Positions 32,708-41,971 are shown, counted from the stretch's first letter. The stretch is 64,000 nucleotides of DNA from Flavisphingomonas formosensis (GCF_009755815.1 NZ_WRPK01000001.1:434001-498000), one strand, 5' to 3'. Numbers and translations are program-made. Notes: a model not told the origin generated them from the sequence alone.

Positions 32708-34489
32708 ATGAAGACAGTGCGCATCGGGGGCGCGTCCTCCTATTACACCGACAGCACGACCTCGGTGCCGCAGCTGCTGAAGGCGGACCCCTGCCCGCAC
32801 TATCTAATGTTCGACTTCATGTCCGAAGGCACGATCGGATCGATGGCGCGCTCGATGGCGAGCGATCCGGACGGTGGCTATGCGCGCGACCTGATGACCA
32901 TCCACATCGCCGGCAGCCTGCACGACATCGTCGCCAAGAAGGTGAAGCTGATCGCCAATGCAGGCGGCATGAACCCGAAAGGCTGCGCCGAGGCGATCGA
33001 GGCGATGCTGAAGGAGCGCGGTGTCGCGCTGAAGGTTGCCTATGTCGATGGGGACAATCTCCTCGCGCGCGAGGCGGAGGTCCGCAAGATCGCGCCGACC
33101 GAGATGTTCTCGGGTGAGCCCTTCCCGGAGAAGGTGGACAGCATCAACGTCTATCTCGGCGCCTTCCCGATCGCGCAGGCGCTGGCCGAGGGCGCGGACA
33201 TCGTCGTCACCGGGCGCTGCGCGGACAGCGCGCTCGGCCTCGGCCCGCTGATCCACGAATTCGGCTGGAAGGCGGACGAGTGGGACAAGCTGTCGGCCGG
33301 CACCTTGGTCGGCCATCTGCTCGAATGCGGTTGCCAGGTGACCGGCGGCACCTTCACCGACTGGGAGGACGTGCCCGGCTGGGAGGATGTCGGCTTCCCG
33401 ATCGCCGACGTCTCGGCGGACGGATCGGCGGTGATCACCAAGGCCGAAGGCACGGGCGGCCTGGTCAGTGTCGGCACCGTCGCCGAGCAGCTGCTCTACG
33501 AAGTCTCCGATCCGCAGGCCTATATCGTCGCGGACGTGGTATGCGACTGGTCGGGCGTGACGCTCCGGCAGGTCGGCGAGAATCGCGTCTCCGTCTCCAA
33601 TGCGCGCGGCTATCCGGCAACCGACACGTACAAGGGCGTAATCAGCTACGAGGCGGGCTGGCGCGGCAGCTACAGCCAGGTGATCATCGGCATGGACGCG
33701 GTGCGCAAGGCACAGCGGCAAGGCGAGGCGCTGGTCGAGCGCGGCCGGCGGCTGCTTCGTGGCAGCAACCTCGGCGAGTTCCTGCGCACCGACGTCGACC
33801 TGGTCGGCGCCGAGACCGCCTATGGGCCGCATGGCCGTGCCGCCGACGTGCGCGAGGTGTTCATGCGCGCATCGGTCGACCACAAGGAGAAAGCGGGGGT
33901 CGAACTCTATTGCCGCGAGGCGCTGGCCTCCACCTCGGCGATGGCGGTGGGATCGACCGCAACGATCAGCGTCGCGATCACGCCGCTCTCCAAGCTGTTC
34001 CTCTTCCTGATGCCCAAGAGCGCGGTGGAGGTGAGCATCGTCGTCGCCGGCAAGCGCATGGCTGCGCCACAATATGGCGGCCAGCGCTTCGATCCGGCTG
34101 CACTGGTCCGTCCGGCGCCGCCATCCGGCGCCGAGACGTCGGACGACATGACCGAAGTGCCGCTGATCAAGCTCGCCTGGGGCCGCAGCGGCGACAAGGG
34201 CAATCTGTTCAACGTCGCGGCGATTGCGCGGCGTCCGGAATATGTGCCTTATATCCGCGCGTCGCTGGATGCGCAGGTGGTTGCGGATCGCTACGCCTTC
34301 CTGTGCGATGGCGTGCAACCCAAGGTGTCGACCTTCGAGGTGCCCGGCTTCCATGCGGTGAATTTCGTCGTGCATGCATCGATGGACGGCGGCATCCTGA
34401 TGTCGCCGCGGATCGACAATGCCGCCAAGGGCATGGCGCAGCAGCTGCTGGAAACGCCGATCAAGGTGCCGGCAGCCCTGGTGGGTTAG
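32708..34489 (+). CDS. AtuA-like protein (DUF1446, acyclic terpene utilisation type)
   Basis: A 593-residue protein. The first 450 residues form the DUF1446 domain, beginning KTVRIGGASSYYTDS and including VVTGRCADSALGLGPLIHEF and GGTFTDWEDVPGW. The last 110 residues form the AtuA-like ferredoxin-fold domain (KLAWGRSGDKGNLFNVAAIAR). AtuA is needed for citronellol and geraniol growth in Pseudomonas, but its reaction is not known, and the family is wider than terpene users. AGGAGAGG precedes the ATG. The presence of this gene beside CoA-ester genes hints at isoprenoid-like acids as substrates, without proof. Confidence 0.88.
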   Translation: MKTVRIGGASSYYTDSTTSVPQLLKADPCPHYLMFDFMSEGTIGSMARSMASDPDGGYARDLMTIHIAGSLHDIVAKKVKLIANAGGMNPKGCAEAIEAMLKERGVALKVAYVDGDNLLAREAEVRKIAPTEMFSGEPFPEKVDSINVYLGAFPIAQALAEGADIVVTGRCADSALGLGPLIHEFGWKADEWDKLSAGTLVGHLLECGCQVTGGTFTDWEDVPGWEDVGFPIADVSADGSAVITKAEGTGGLVSVGTVAEQLLYEVSDPQAYIVADVVCDWSGVTLRQVGENRVSVSNARGYPATDTYKGVISYEAGWRGSYSQVIIGMDAVRKAQRQGEALVERGRRLLRGSNLGEFLRTDVDLVGAETAYGPHGRAADVREVFMRASVDHKEKAGVELYCREALASTSAMAVGSTATISVAITPLSKLFLFLMPKSAVEVSIVVAGKRMAAPQYGGQRFDPAALVRPAPPSGAETSDDMTEVPLIKLAWGRSGDKGNLFNVAAIARRPEYVPYIRASLDAQVVADRYAFLCDGVQPKVSTFEVPGFHAVNFVVHASMDGGILMSPRIDNAAKGMAQQLLETPIKVPAALVG

Positions 34490-34598
34490 GTCCGGACCGA
34501 AAACGGCTGCCCAATTGGAAAGGACGGAGAGGTGGACCCCCTGCCGTATCGGCACTTCGCCGGCGGGAGAAGAAGCGATTGCTACGAAAAGCATGAAA

Positions 34599-34622
34599 AA
34601 TTTGAGATCGGCGCATCAAATT
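34599..34622. promoter_or_regulatory. Inverted repeat upstream of the third NTF2-like gene
   Basis: AATTTGA-GATCGGCGCA-TCAAATT, perfect 7-bp arms separated by ten bases. It lies 71 bp before the ATG at 34693 and is a candidate operator or transcription-factor site. It does not match the motif shared by the other promoters of the locus. Confidence 0.35.
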
Positions 34623-34692
34623 GCGTATTGATGCCCGTTAAATCGATTTGGTGCCCCAAGACCGCGGTGTCGCGACGAGAGGAGAAGGTAGA

Positions 34693-35220
34693 ATGACCGT
34701 GACCGTGGAGGATCTTGCCCGACGCGTGGCCGCGATGGAGGACGTCGCTGCCATCACCCAGCTCAAGCACGTCTATCTGCGCGCCTGCGATCGCAAGCAG
34801 CCCGAAATCGTGCGCGCCTGTTTCATCCCCGATGCGGTTATCGATTTCGAGGGCTTTCCGGTCTTCACCAATCGCGACGAGTTCGTCGACCTCTATGCAC
34901 GCTTCGGCTGCGTTCCCAACGTGATGGACATGCATCACATGCAGAATCCGATCGTCACGCTGACGGGACCGGATACCGCCGAGGGTCTTTTCGACCTCTA
35001 TTTCTTCCAGATCGATACCAAGGCGCGTACGCTGATCCAGCTCGCATCCTCCTATGAGGACAGCTTCGTAAAGCGTGACGGCAAATGGCTCTTCGCGAAA
35101 TCCAAGTCGCGCCGGCTTTCCTTCCTCTCCGAGGAGGTGAGTGCGGACGGCATCGTGCGCGTCACCGGGCTGGGCGAGCAGACCGGCGTGGCATTCGGCC
35201 AGGCCGCCGACGCGGCCTAG
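34693..35220 (+). CDS. NTF2-like (SnoaL_4) protein
   Basis: A 175-residue cytoplasmic protein, the third NTF2-like protein of the locus. It starts with a predicted helix VEDLARRVAAMEDVAAITQL, then KHVYLRACDRKQ and FIPDAVIDFEGF, followed by the C-terminal sheet with YEDSFVKRDGKWLFAKSKS. GAGGAGAAGG lies just before the ATG at 34693. It has its own promoter region, separated by 203 bp from the AtuA-like gene. The role may be isomerase, dehydratase or ligand binding. Confidence 0.8.
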   Translation: MTVTVEDLARRVAAMEDVAAITQLKHVYLRACDRKQPEIVRACFIPDAVIDFEGFPVFTNRDEFVDLYARFGCVPNVMDMHHMQNPIVTLTGPDTAEGLFDLYFFQIDTKARTLIQLASSYEDSFVKRDGKWLFAKSKSRRLSFLSEEVSADGIVRVTGLGEQTGVAFGQAADAA

Positions 35221-35317
35221 GCTCTCCGAGTTCGTTCCGGTCGCCGTCCCCGCCCGGAAAGCGCGGTATGGAAAGAGCTGGAGCGGTCGATCCGATGCAA
35301 GCGGATCGCAAACCGCG

Positions 35318-35869
35318 CTAGCCGATCGTCTTCAGCTTCGGACTGGGTGGCAGCGGCGTCACGGGTTCCAGCACGACGAAGGGCAATTCTCGTCCGTTAC
35401 GCGCCGTTTCCTGCGCATAGGCGCGCACGAAGGGCTGCTCCTTCGCCATGGCATCCAATATCTGCTCGCGCTCCTCGCCCGCCGCGACGTGGCCGATCGC
35501 GTCGTAGCGGCGGCGGCCGAAGCGAAAGGCGCAGAGCGGCGTCTTGCGGATGTTGCTCGTCCAATGGGGATCGGTCGGGCCGCCGCCATTGGATCCGGTG
35601 AGGATCAGCTTCCCTTGCCAGACATAGAAGGGCAGCACTGTTTCGCGCCGGCGGCCGGATGCACGACCGATGGTGGTGAAGAGGATCACCGGCGTATAGC
35701 TGCCGCCGCGCGCCTTGGCATATTGCCAGGTTACGAACGAAAAGCCGGTCCATCGCACGAGCAGGCGATCTATCGCGAGCCCCCACTGGCCGCGCAATAT
35801 GATCCATCCCGTCCGGCCGCCCGACGAAAAGCGCTGTCGTTCCTGAATTTCTTCCGCGGTCAATGCCAT
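35318..35869 (-). CDS. Nitroreductase/deazaflavin-dependent oxidoreductase family protein
   Basis: A 183-residue protein of the split-barrel family that includes mycobacterial Ddn. The central segments are VILFTTIGRASGRRRETVLPFYVWQGKLILTGSNGG and DPHWTSNIRKTPLCAFRFGRRR, typical of the family. Whether the bacterium makes F420 is unknown; some members outside actinobacteria probably use flavin or haem instead. GGGAGG lies eight bases before the ATG at 35869, and an earlier ATG at 35875 is too close to it. The gene closes the catabolic locus. Confidence 0.82.
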   Translation of the reverse strand: MALTAEEIQERQRFSSGGRTGWIILRGQWGLAIDRLLVRWTGFSFVTWQYAKARGGSYTPVILFTTIGRASGRRRETVLPFYVWQGKLILTGSNGGGPTDPHWTSNIRKTPLCAFRFGRRRYDAIGHVAAGEEREQILDAMAKEQPFVRAYAQETARNGRELPFVVLEPVTPLPPSPKLKTIG

Positions 35870-35959
35870 GGCCATCCTCCCGCATCCCGTTGTCGAATGC
35901 TGTTGGACTCAGTCTAGCATTGAGAGAGCCGTCCGGCGAGGTCTCGTCCGACGGTCCGG

Positions 35960-37015
35960 CTACGCTCGCTTCCGGATCGTCCGGCCGCTGCCGATCAGGC
36001 GAGACATGACGAGGTCCGTGGCGGCCCCCGGCCGGATCCGCGCCGTGCCGGGCCGTACCGAAAGCGCCGCACCCAGCGAGAATTTGCCGGAGCGCAGGCT
36101 GGTGCGTGCGAGCTTCCACCAGAGACGTGAATTATAGTCCTGGATCAGCGCCTCGCTGACGTCGTCGAACGGCCGCCTGCGGGTCAGCGCCGCATAGACG
36201 CGAAAAAGCACGCTGTTGATCCTGTTGAGCGTCTCGATGTCCGGCACCGGCTGGCCGCCAGAGACGTGGAGCGTGACGAGCCGCGCGGCCTCGGCCGATC
36301 CTTCGCCGAAGATCGGGGCATAGACGCCGGTCAGCACGGCCTCGGCGCTTTCCATCATCTTGGCGGTGAACGCCTTGGAGGCACCGCCGGGATGGCAGCG
36401 ATAGAGCAGCAGCGGCTCGTCTATGCGCGCGATCGTGCCGAGCTTGCCGATGCGGTGATAGAGATCGAAATCTTCGGCGAACAATATTTCCGGGCGCGTG
36501 AACGGGCTCAGCGCGCGCGCCGAGGCGCCCCGTATCATCGCGGTCGACCATACCAGCGGATTGCGCAGGTGGCTCAGCCAACGCAGGAAACCGGGCGTCG
36601 TGACGGGCGGCCCGTCGTCGGGGCGCCGGCGCCCCTGGATCAGCTTGTCCGCCTTCGCGGCGACGATCACCGTTTCGGGGTGGGCATCGAGATAGGCGGC
36701 CTGGCGGGCAAAGCGGTCCGGCAGGCATATGTCGTCCTGGTCCAGCCCGGCGATGTAGCGTCCGCGGGCGGCCGCGAAGGCGCGGTTGCGCGTCTTCACC
36801 GGCCCCTGATTCTCCTCCGCCTCGATCAGGCGCACGCGTGGATCGCGGGTGTAGGTGCGCAGCACCTCGCGGGTATCGTCGGGCGAACAGTCGTCGACGA
36901 CGATCAGCTCGAAATCGCCCATCGTCTGCGCGAGCACGCTCTCGATCGTCTCGCCGACCAGCGTGGCCCCGCGATAGGCGGGCATGATGACGCTGACGAC
37001 GGGATCGCGGCTCAT
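35960..37015 (-). CDS. Family 2 glycosyltransferase
   Basis: A 351-residue GT-A fold transferase. The nucleotide-sugar site begins VSVIMPAYRGATLVGETIES, the first aspartates are in VVDDCSPDD (about 40-47) and the metal-binding DxDD-like segment LDQDD lies at 91-95. The second part (about 200-351) lacks membrane segments, so the enzyme is cytoplasmic or peripheral. The ATG overlaps the stop of the flavoprotein gene by four bases. It probably adds a sugar made by the aminotransferase two genes upstream; acceptor unknown. Confidence 0.88.
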   Translation of the reverse strand: MSRDPVVSVIMPAYRGATLVGETIESVLAQTMGDFELIVVDDCSPDDTREVLRTYTRDPRVRLIEAEENQGPVKTRNRAFAAARGRYIAGLDQDDICLPDRFARQAAYLDAHPETVIVAAKADKLIQGRRRPDDGPPVTTPGFLRWLSHLRNPLVWSTAMIRGASARALSPFTRPEILFAEDFDLYHRIGKLGTIARIDEPLLLYRCHPGGASKAFTAKMMESAEAVLTGVYAPIFGEGSAEAARLVTLHVSGGQPVPDIETLNRINSVLFRVYAALTRRRPFDDVSEALIQDYNSRLWWKLARTSLRSGKFSLGAALSVRPGTARIRPGAATDLVMSRLIGSGRTIRKRA

Positions 37016-38376
37016 GCCACCGCCCGCGCGACGGGCAGCGGCGCCGGGCGCCGCGCCTGCTGCGCGAGAAGCTGCTCCACGATGCGGAAGCCGACGCCGT
37101 TCTGCCACAGCCAGAGGCCGTTGGCCTGGCCGGAGAAGCTCGGTTCGCCGCCCAGATCGCCGTGCGGCACGAAGCCGGCGGCCAGACCGATGCCGAACAG
37201 GTCGGGCACCGGCTCGCCGTCCGCGTCCACGATGCGGCACTGATTGTCGACCATCGCCGGGCGTCCCAGGCTTTCCGAAGCGAGCGCGATCGGCTGGCCG
37301 TCGCTGCCGAACAGCGGCAGAGCGTGCGGCCGATAGCCCAATGCGGCGACGATTAGGTCGGCCCGGTCGAGGATCGCCACCGCCTCGTCGTCGGCCGGCC
37401 CGGTGATGCGGTGAAGCCGGAAGCGCGGATCATTCTGCCGCCCACCAATGCCGAGCGCTTTCATCACCAGCTCGCGCGCCTCCAGCCGGAAGCCGGCGAG
37501 CCGGTAGACGAAGCCGCTGACCGGGCAAATGTCCTGTGGCCCGAAATCGTCATAGCCCTCGGCCAGCGCGGCCGAGGCGGAGGGGTAGAAGGGTCGCAGC
37601 GGACGGCGGTGGAGCAGGGTGACGGAGCCTTCGGCAAGCTCCAGCGCAGGCTCGCCCTTCAAGAGCTTGTTGGCGGCGGTGACGGCACTGGTCGATCCGC
37701 CGATGATCGCGATGCGCGGCCGTGCGCGCCCCGCGATCCGGCTGCGAACGGTTTCGAGGCCGCTCAGCGAAAGCACCTCGTCGGACTGGACGAGCTTGTC
37801 CTCGTAGCGGTCGGCCAGCGGCACGCCGGCGACATATTCACCGCGCAGCTGCGACAGCGGCTGGTGGCCGCCGGTCGCGATCACCAGCGTGCGCGAGAGG
37901 ATCTCCGCTTCACCGCCGGTCGCGCGATCGCGGATGCGCGTCTTCCACAGGCCCTGGGCGGTGCGTTCGGAGCGCAGCACCTCCTGGCCGGTGAGTACCG
38001 AGCCGCCGGCCCCCTCGACCAGCGCGTGCAACCTGTCGCCGAGCACGTCGAGGAAATCGCCGACCTTGGTCAAGGGCACGCCCAGATCGCCGATATGGCC
38101 CGAAATCTGGCGTGCCGCGCCGTGGCTGGCCAGCGAGGAGATGGACGGGAAGGTCGAATCCTTGATGCTGGTCAGGAAGGTTTCGGCGGTGCTGTCCGAA
38201 TTGATCGCATAGCCGCCGAGCTTGCCCGCACCGATCCGCTCGTTGCGGTCGATGATCGCGAGGCCGGCCTGGGCGAGCTCGCCGAGCCGGCCGAGCTTGG
38301 AGGCGGCGGTGAGCAGCGCAGTGCCGGCAGGGCCGCCGCCGACGATGACGGTCTGGAGTACGGGATGGAGAGTCAT
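37012..38376 (-). CDS. FAD/NAD(P)-binding oxidoreductase
   Basis: A 454-residue two-dinucleotide-domain flavoprotein. The FAD motif GGGPAG is at residues 13-18 and an NAD(P) motif (IAIIGGSTSAVTAANKLL) lies near 220-237. The layout resembles single-component flavin N-monooxygenases of the ornithine/lysine hydroxylase type and FAD_NAD(P)-binding proteins, but no substrate-binding signature could be recognised. No membrane segment. It is joined by 4-bp ATGA overlaps to the aminotransferase upstream and the glycosyltransferase downstream. Oxidation of an amino sugar is a possible role, as inference only. Confidence 0.75.
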   Translation of the reverse strand: MTLHPVLQTVIVGGGPAGTALLTAASKLGRLGELAQAGLAIIDRNERIGAGKLGGYAINSDSTAETFLTSIKDSTFPSISSLASHGAARQISGHIGDLGVPLTKVGDFLDVLGDRLHALVEGAGGSVLTGQEVLRSERTAQGLWKTRIRDRATGGEAEILSRTLVIATGGHQPLSQLRGEYVAGVPLADRYEDKLVQSDEVLSLSGLETVRSRIAGRARPRIAIIGGSTSAVTAANKLLKGEPALELAEGSVTLLHRRPLRPFYPSASAALAEGYDDFGPQDICPVSGFVYRLAGFRLEARELVMKALGIGGRQNDPRFRLHRITGPADDEAVAILDRADLIVAALGYRPHALPLFGSDGQPIALASESLGRPAMVDNQCRIVDADGEPVPDLFGIGLAAGFVPHGDLGGEPSFSGQANGLWLWQNGVGFRIVEQLLAQQARRPAPLPVARAVA

Positions 38377-39569
38377 GCGCGGCCTCCTGCTGCGCGGCGG
38401 GGAAGGGAGACGTCGGCCGGATCGGCAAGCCTGCCGGTTGCGGCCTCGAGACATGTCGTGCGCAGCGCGTCGCAGATCGCGTCCACATCCTCGATCGCCA
38501 TCTGATCGACGATCGGCAGCGAGAGCATGCGCGCCGCCACGGCATCGGTCACCGGCAACGGGCCGAAGCGGCAGCGCTCGCGGAACCAGGGCTGCTCGGC
38601 CAGATGCGGGCTGAAATAAGTGCCGACGCCGATGCCCAGCTCGGCCATCCGCGCCATGATCGCGGCACGCTGCGGCGCCAGCGCCTCGGGCAGCAGCAGC
38701 GGCATGAACTGGGGCGACTGCGATTCGCCCAGCATCTGCTGCAGCTGGAAGTCAGGCAGGCGCGCGCGGTAGCGGCCGGCGAGCGCCGTGCGGTGCGCGA
38801 CGACGGCGTCGATCTCGCCCAGTTTCTCGAGCGCGAGCAGCGCGTTGATTTCGCCCAGCTTGGCATTGAGACCGGGCATCGTCGCGGTGCGCGGCTCGCC
38901 GAAGCCGAAATTCGCCATCTCGCGCAGGGTGTGGATCAGCTGGGTGTCGGCGCTGTAGATCAGGCCGCCTTCCGCCGTCGCGAAGGTCTTGGTGGCATGC
39001 ATCGAGAAGACGATGGAGAAAGGCGCGCCGGTGCCAAAGCCGAGCCCGCGCTCGTCTCGCGCGCCGAGCGAGGCAGCGGCATCGACCACCACGCCCGCCT
39101 CGTGCCGTCGGCCGAGCCAGATGTAGCGATCGAGATCGATCGGGTTGCCGAACGTCGCATAAGGCACGATCACCGCGACGCGCCCGCGATTCTGGCGCAG
39201 CAGCCGTTCCTCGGATTCGGGGGAGGGGCACCAGCTATCCGGATCGATGTCGCAGAACATCGGCGTGAGGCCGGCCCACATCGCGGCCTGCGCCGTCGCG
39301 GCGAAGGTGAAGGAGGGCATCAGCGCGATGCCGCTGTCCTTGGAGCGGACATGCGCTTCATGGCGGATGGCGAGCATCAGGCCCAGCGTCGCATTGGCGA
39401 CGCCCAGGCATTCGCCGCGTCCGCCAAAGAGCCGGTCGCGAACCTGGCTTTCGAATCGGCGCAGCACGGGGCCGTTGTTGCTGTAGATGCCGGAGTCTTC
39501 GAGCGATTCCAGCGCGCCGCGCAATTTGCTCAACTTGGGCGGGTTGGGCCTGATCAAAGGATAACGCAT
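38373..39569 (-). CDS. DegT/DnrJ/EryC1/StrS family aminotransferase
   Basis: A 398-residue PLP-dependent enzyme. The Schiff-base lysine is K194 (HATKTFATAEGG), the PLP-nitrogen Asp is D163 (VVVDAAAS), and the early GNATLGL-type segment (GVANATLGL) binds the phosphate. These enzymes aminate keto-sugar nucleotides for glycans and antibiotics. GGAGAGAC precedes the ATG at 39569. It is the first gene of a three-gene coupled run. No sugar-nucleotide dehydratase lies beside it, so its keto-sugar comes from elsewhere. Confidence 0.88.
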   Translation of the reverse strand: MRYPLIRPNPPKLSKLRGALESLEDSGIYSNNGPVLRRFESQVRDRLFGGRGECLGVANATLGLMLAIRHEAHVRSKDSGIALMPSFTFAATAQAAMWAGLTPMFCDIDPDSWCPSPESEERLLRQNRGRVAVIVPYATFGNPIDLDRYIWLGRRHEAGVVVDAAASLGARDERGLGFGTGAPFSIVFSMHATKTFATAEGGLIYSADTQLIHTLREMANFGFGEPRTATMPGLNAKLGEINALLALEKLGEIDAVVAHRTALAGRYRARLPDFQLQQMLGESQSPQFMPLLLPEALAPQRAAIMARMAELGIGVGTYFSPHLAEQPWFRERCRFGPLPVTDAVAARMLSLPIVDQMAIEDVDAICDALRTTCLEAATGRLADPADVSLPRRAAGGRA

Positions 39570-39678
39570 CGCATGTCTCTCCGTGCGGCGCGTCGGTTCT
39601 CGATTAGGATGGATGGAGGCGCCCCACTGGTGTGACGCTATGCTCATCTATGTTTAATAAAAAGTTTAGAATTTGACA

Positions 39679-40203
39679 TTAACCCTGATTTTTCGGGGTG
39701 TTCGCGCTTCCCGCCGGAGCCCGGAGGCCCACACGGCCGCGCAGCGCCAGTTCCGCCTTCAGATCCGCCGGTTTCGGTGCCCACAAAAAACCGAAGCTCA
39801 CCGCGCCTTCGCGCGATTCGACCGCATGGTGGATGCGGTGCGCCTGCACGATTCGCTTCATGTAGCGGCTGCGCGGCACGTAGCGGTGGGCGATTCGACG
39901 GTGCACGATGACGTCGTGGAAGCCGAAATAGATGGCTCCATAGGCGGCGATTCCCGCGCCAGCCCAGGCATAGCCCGTCCCCCAGCCGAGTCGCACGCCG
40001 GCGAGCAGCAGGAGAATCGAGGGTATGGCGAAGATCACCGCATACCAGTCGTTCGCCTCGAACGGGCCGGTGCGCGGGCGATGATGGCTTGCATGCAGGA
40101 ACCAGCCGGGGCCATGCATGATCCAGCGGTGGGCGACATAGGCGAAGAGCTCCATCGCGCCGATCGTCGCCAGGAAGAGAAGGATGCCGCTGGCAATCGC
40201 CAT
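39679..40203 (-). CDS. crtZ: Beta-carotene hydroxylase
   Basis: A 174-residue integral membrane di-iron hydroxylase of the fatty-acid hydroxylase superfamily. It carries the complete histidine set: H25-H30 (HRWIMH), H37 with H40-H41 (HASHH), H96-H101 (HDVIVH) and H122 with H125-H126 (HRIHH). Three or four hydrophobic segments surround these motifs. CrtZ adds hydroxyls to carotene rings and yields zeaxanthin, a step to the nostoxanthin-type yellow pigments of sphingomonads. No other carotenoid gene is near, so it stands alone here. Confidence 0.9.
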   Translation of the reverse strand: MAIASGILLFLATIGAMELFAYVAHRWIMHGPGWFLHASHHRPRTGPFEANDWYAVIFAIPSILLLLAGVRLGWGTGYAWAGAGIAAYGAIYFGFHDVIVHRRIAHRYVPRSRYMKRIVQAHRIHHAVESREGAVSFGFLWAPKPADLKAELALRGRVGLRAPAGSANTPKNQG

Positions 40204-40326
40204 GGCGGCGCTATAGCCTTGCCCGACGCCCAGGGCGAGCCGTTCCGTGCGCGGCGTTGCTTGTGTTCAGCACAGGCTCAGCCGGGAAGCGGTTGATGCG
40301 CGCTTTTCCGCTGGGGATCGAAACCG

Positions 40327-40644
40327 ATGCATCGTCTGCTCTTGCTGGCTCTTCCCATCTTGGCCCTGTCCGCCTGTGCGACGATGAGCGTCGAGCAGCG
40401 CGTGGAGAACAAGTTGGTCGAAGCGGGCCTCAATCCGCCCATGGCGCGTTGCATGGCGCACCGCATGGTGGACAAGCTCTCGGTCAGCCAGCTTCGTCAA
40501 TTGTCTCAGTTTGCAGGTCTGCGTCACCAGGACGGCAGCACGCTGACCGTCGACGAGCTCGCCTATAGGCTGCGCGCGCTGAACGATCCGGAGATATTCG
40601 CTGTGGTTGCTTCGGCCGGTCTCAAATGTGCAATTGCAGCATGA
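40327..40644 (+). CDS. Small lipoprotein, hypothetical
   Basis: A 105-residue exported protein. The signal peptide MHRLLLLALPILALSAC ends in a lipobox (LSAC) with C17 as the lipidation site. The mature part is short and mainly helical (VEQRVENKLVEAGLNPPMAR, then MVDKLSVSQLRQLSQFAGL), with a pair of later cysteines (C42 region MARCMAH and LKCAIAA) that could form a disulphide. No family function is known. The following gene sucC is 81 bp away with its own leader. Confidence 0.75.
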   Translation: MHRLLLLALPILALSACATMSVEQRVENKLVEAGLNPPMARCMAHRMVDKLSVSQLRQLSQFAGLRHQDGSTLTVDELAYRLRALNDPEIFAVVASAGLKCAIAA

Positions 40645-40725
40645 GGTGAGCGGGCGGGCTTTCCATCCCCGCCGGGTTATGCTTTAGGCCCGGGCGGAAT
40701 CGGAATCATTGGGGAAAGCCACGCG

Positions 40726-41925
40726 ATGAATATCCATGAATATCAGGCCAAGGAGCTGCTGGCGAAATTCGGTGTGGCGATCCCCGCCGGCTATGCCGCG
40801 CTGACCGTCGATGAAGCGGTCGCCGCCGCGGGCAAGCTCCCCGGGCCGCTTTATGTCGTCAAGGCGCAGATCCATGCCGGCGGCCGCGGCAAGGGCAAGT
40901 TCAAGGAACTCGGGCCGGACGCCAAGGGCGGCGTACGCCTTTCCAAGACGCTCGACGAGGTGCGGGCGAACGCGACCGATATGCTCGGCAACACGCTCGT
41001 CACCGTGCAGACCGGCGAGGCCGGCAAGCAGGTGAACCGCCTCTACATCACCGATGGCGCCGACATCGCGAAGGAATATTATCTCTCGATGCTGGTCGAC
41101 CGGAAGACCGGCCGCGTCGCCATGATCGTGTCCACCGAGGGCGGCATGGACATCGAGCAGGTGGCGCACGACACGCCCGAGAAGATCCGCACCATCACCA
41201 TCGACCCGGCCGAGGGCTTCCAGCCGCATCACGGCCGCGCCGTCGCCTTCGCGCTCAAGCTGAAGGGCGATCTCAACAAGCAGGCGGTGAAGCTCGCCGA
41301 GCAGCTCTACAACGCCTTCGTCGCCACTGACATGTCGATGCTCGAGGTCAACCCGCTGATCGAGACCACCGACGGCAAGCTGCTGGTGCTCGACGCGAAG
41401 GTGAGCTTCGATTCGAACGCGCTGTATCGCCATCCCGACATCGTCGCGCTGCGTGACGAGACCGAGGAGGATCCGGCCGAGATCGAAGCGAGCAAGTACG
41501 ACCTCGCCTACATCAAGCTCGACGGCGATATCGGTTGCATGGTCAACGGCGCCGGCCTCGCCATGGCGACGATGGACATCATCAAGCTGAACGGCGCCTT
41601 CCCGGCCAACTTCCTCGACGTCGGCGGCGGCGCGACCAAGGAGAAGGTCACCGCGGCGTTCAAGATCATCCTGAGCGATCCGGCCGTGAAGGGCATCCTG
41701 GTCAACATCTTCGGCGGCATCATGCGCTGCGACATCATCGCCGACGGCATCGTCGCGGCGGCGAAGGACGTCAGCCTGTCGGTTCCGCTGGTCGTCCGCC
41801 TCGAAGGCACGAACGTGCAGCAGGGCAAGGACATCCTCGCTAATTCCGGCCTGCCGATCGTGGCGGCCGACGATCTCGGCGATGCGGCGAAGAAGATCGT
41901 CGCGGAAGTGAAGAAGGCCGCCTGA
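40726..41925 (+). CDS. sucC: Succinate-CoA ligase (ADP-forming), beta subunit
   Basis: A 399-residue ATP-grasp subunit of succinyl-CoA synthetase, the substrate-level phosphorylation step of the citric acid cycle. The start [57 protein letters not shown] and the C-terminal [14 protein letters not shown] are diagnostic. GGGGAAAG precedes the ATG. The alpha subunit gene sucD, usually adjacent, is not next to it; instead the electron-transfer flavoprotein genes etfB and etfA follow. Confidence 0.97.
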   Translation: MNIHEYQAKELLAKFGVAIPAGYAALTVDEAVAAAGKLPGPLYVVKAQIHAGGRGKGKFKELGPDAKGGVRLSKTLDEVRANATDMLGNTLVTVQTGEAGKQVNRLYITDGADIAKEYYLSMLVDRKTGRVAMIVSTEGGMDIEQVAHDTPEKIRTITIDPAEGFQPHHGRAVAFALKLKGDLNKQAVKLAEQLYNAFVATDMSMLEVNPLIETTDGKLLVLDAKVSFDSNALYRHPDIVALRDETEEDPAEIEASKYDLAYIKLDGDIGCMVNGAGLAMATMDIIKLNGAFPANFLDVGGGATKEKVTAAFKIILSDPAVKGILVNIFGGIMRCDIIADGIVAAAKDVSLSVPLVVRLEGTNVQQGKDILANSGLPIVAADDLGDAAKKIVAEVKKAA

Positions 41926-41971
41926 TCCCCCCGGGGGGCAGCGAGCCGCGGAGTATTGAGGAGGTGAGGCC

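Noticed and set aside
32804-34594. 596-codon minus-strand frame opposite the AtuA-like gene
   Set aside because: No family resemblance, while the plus strand encodes a complete conserved protein.
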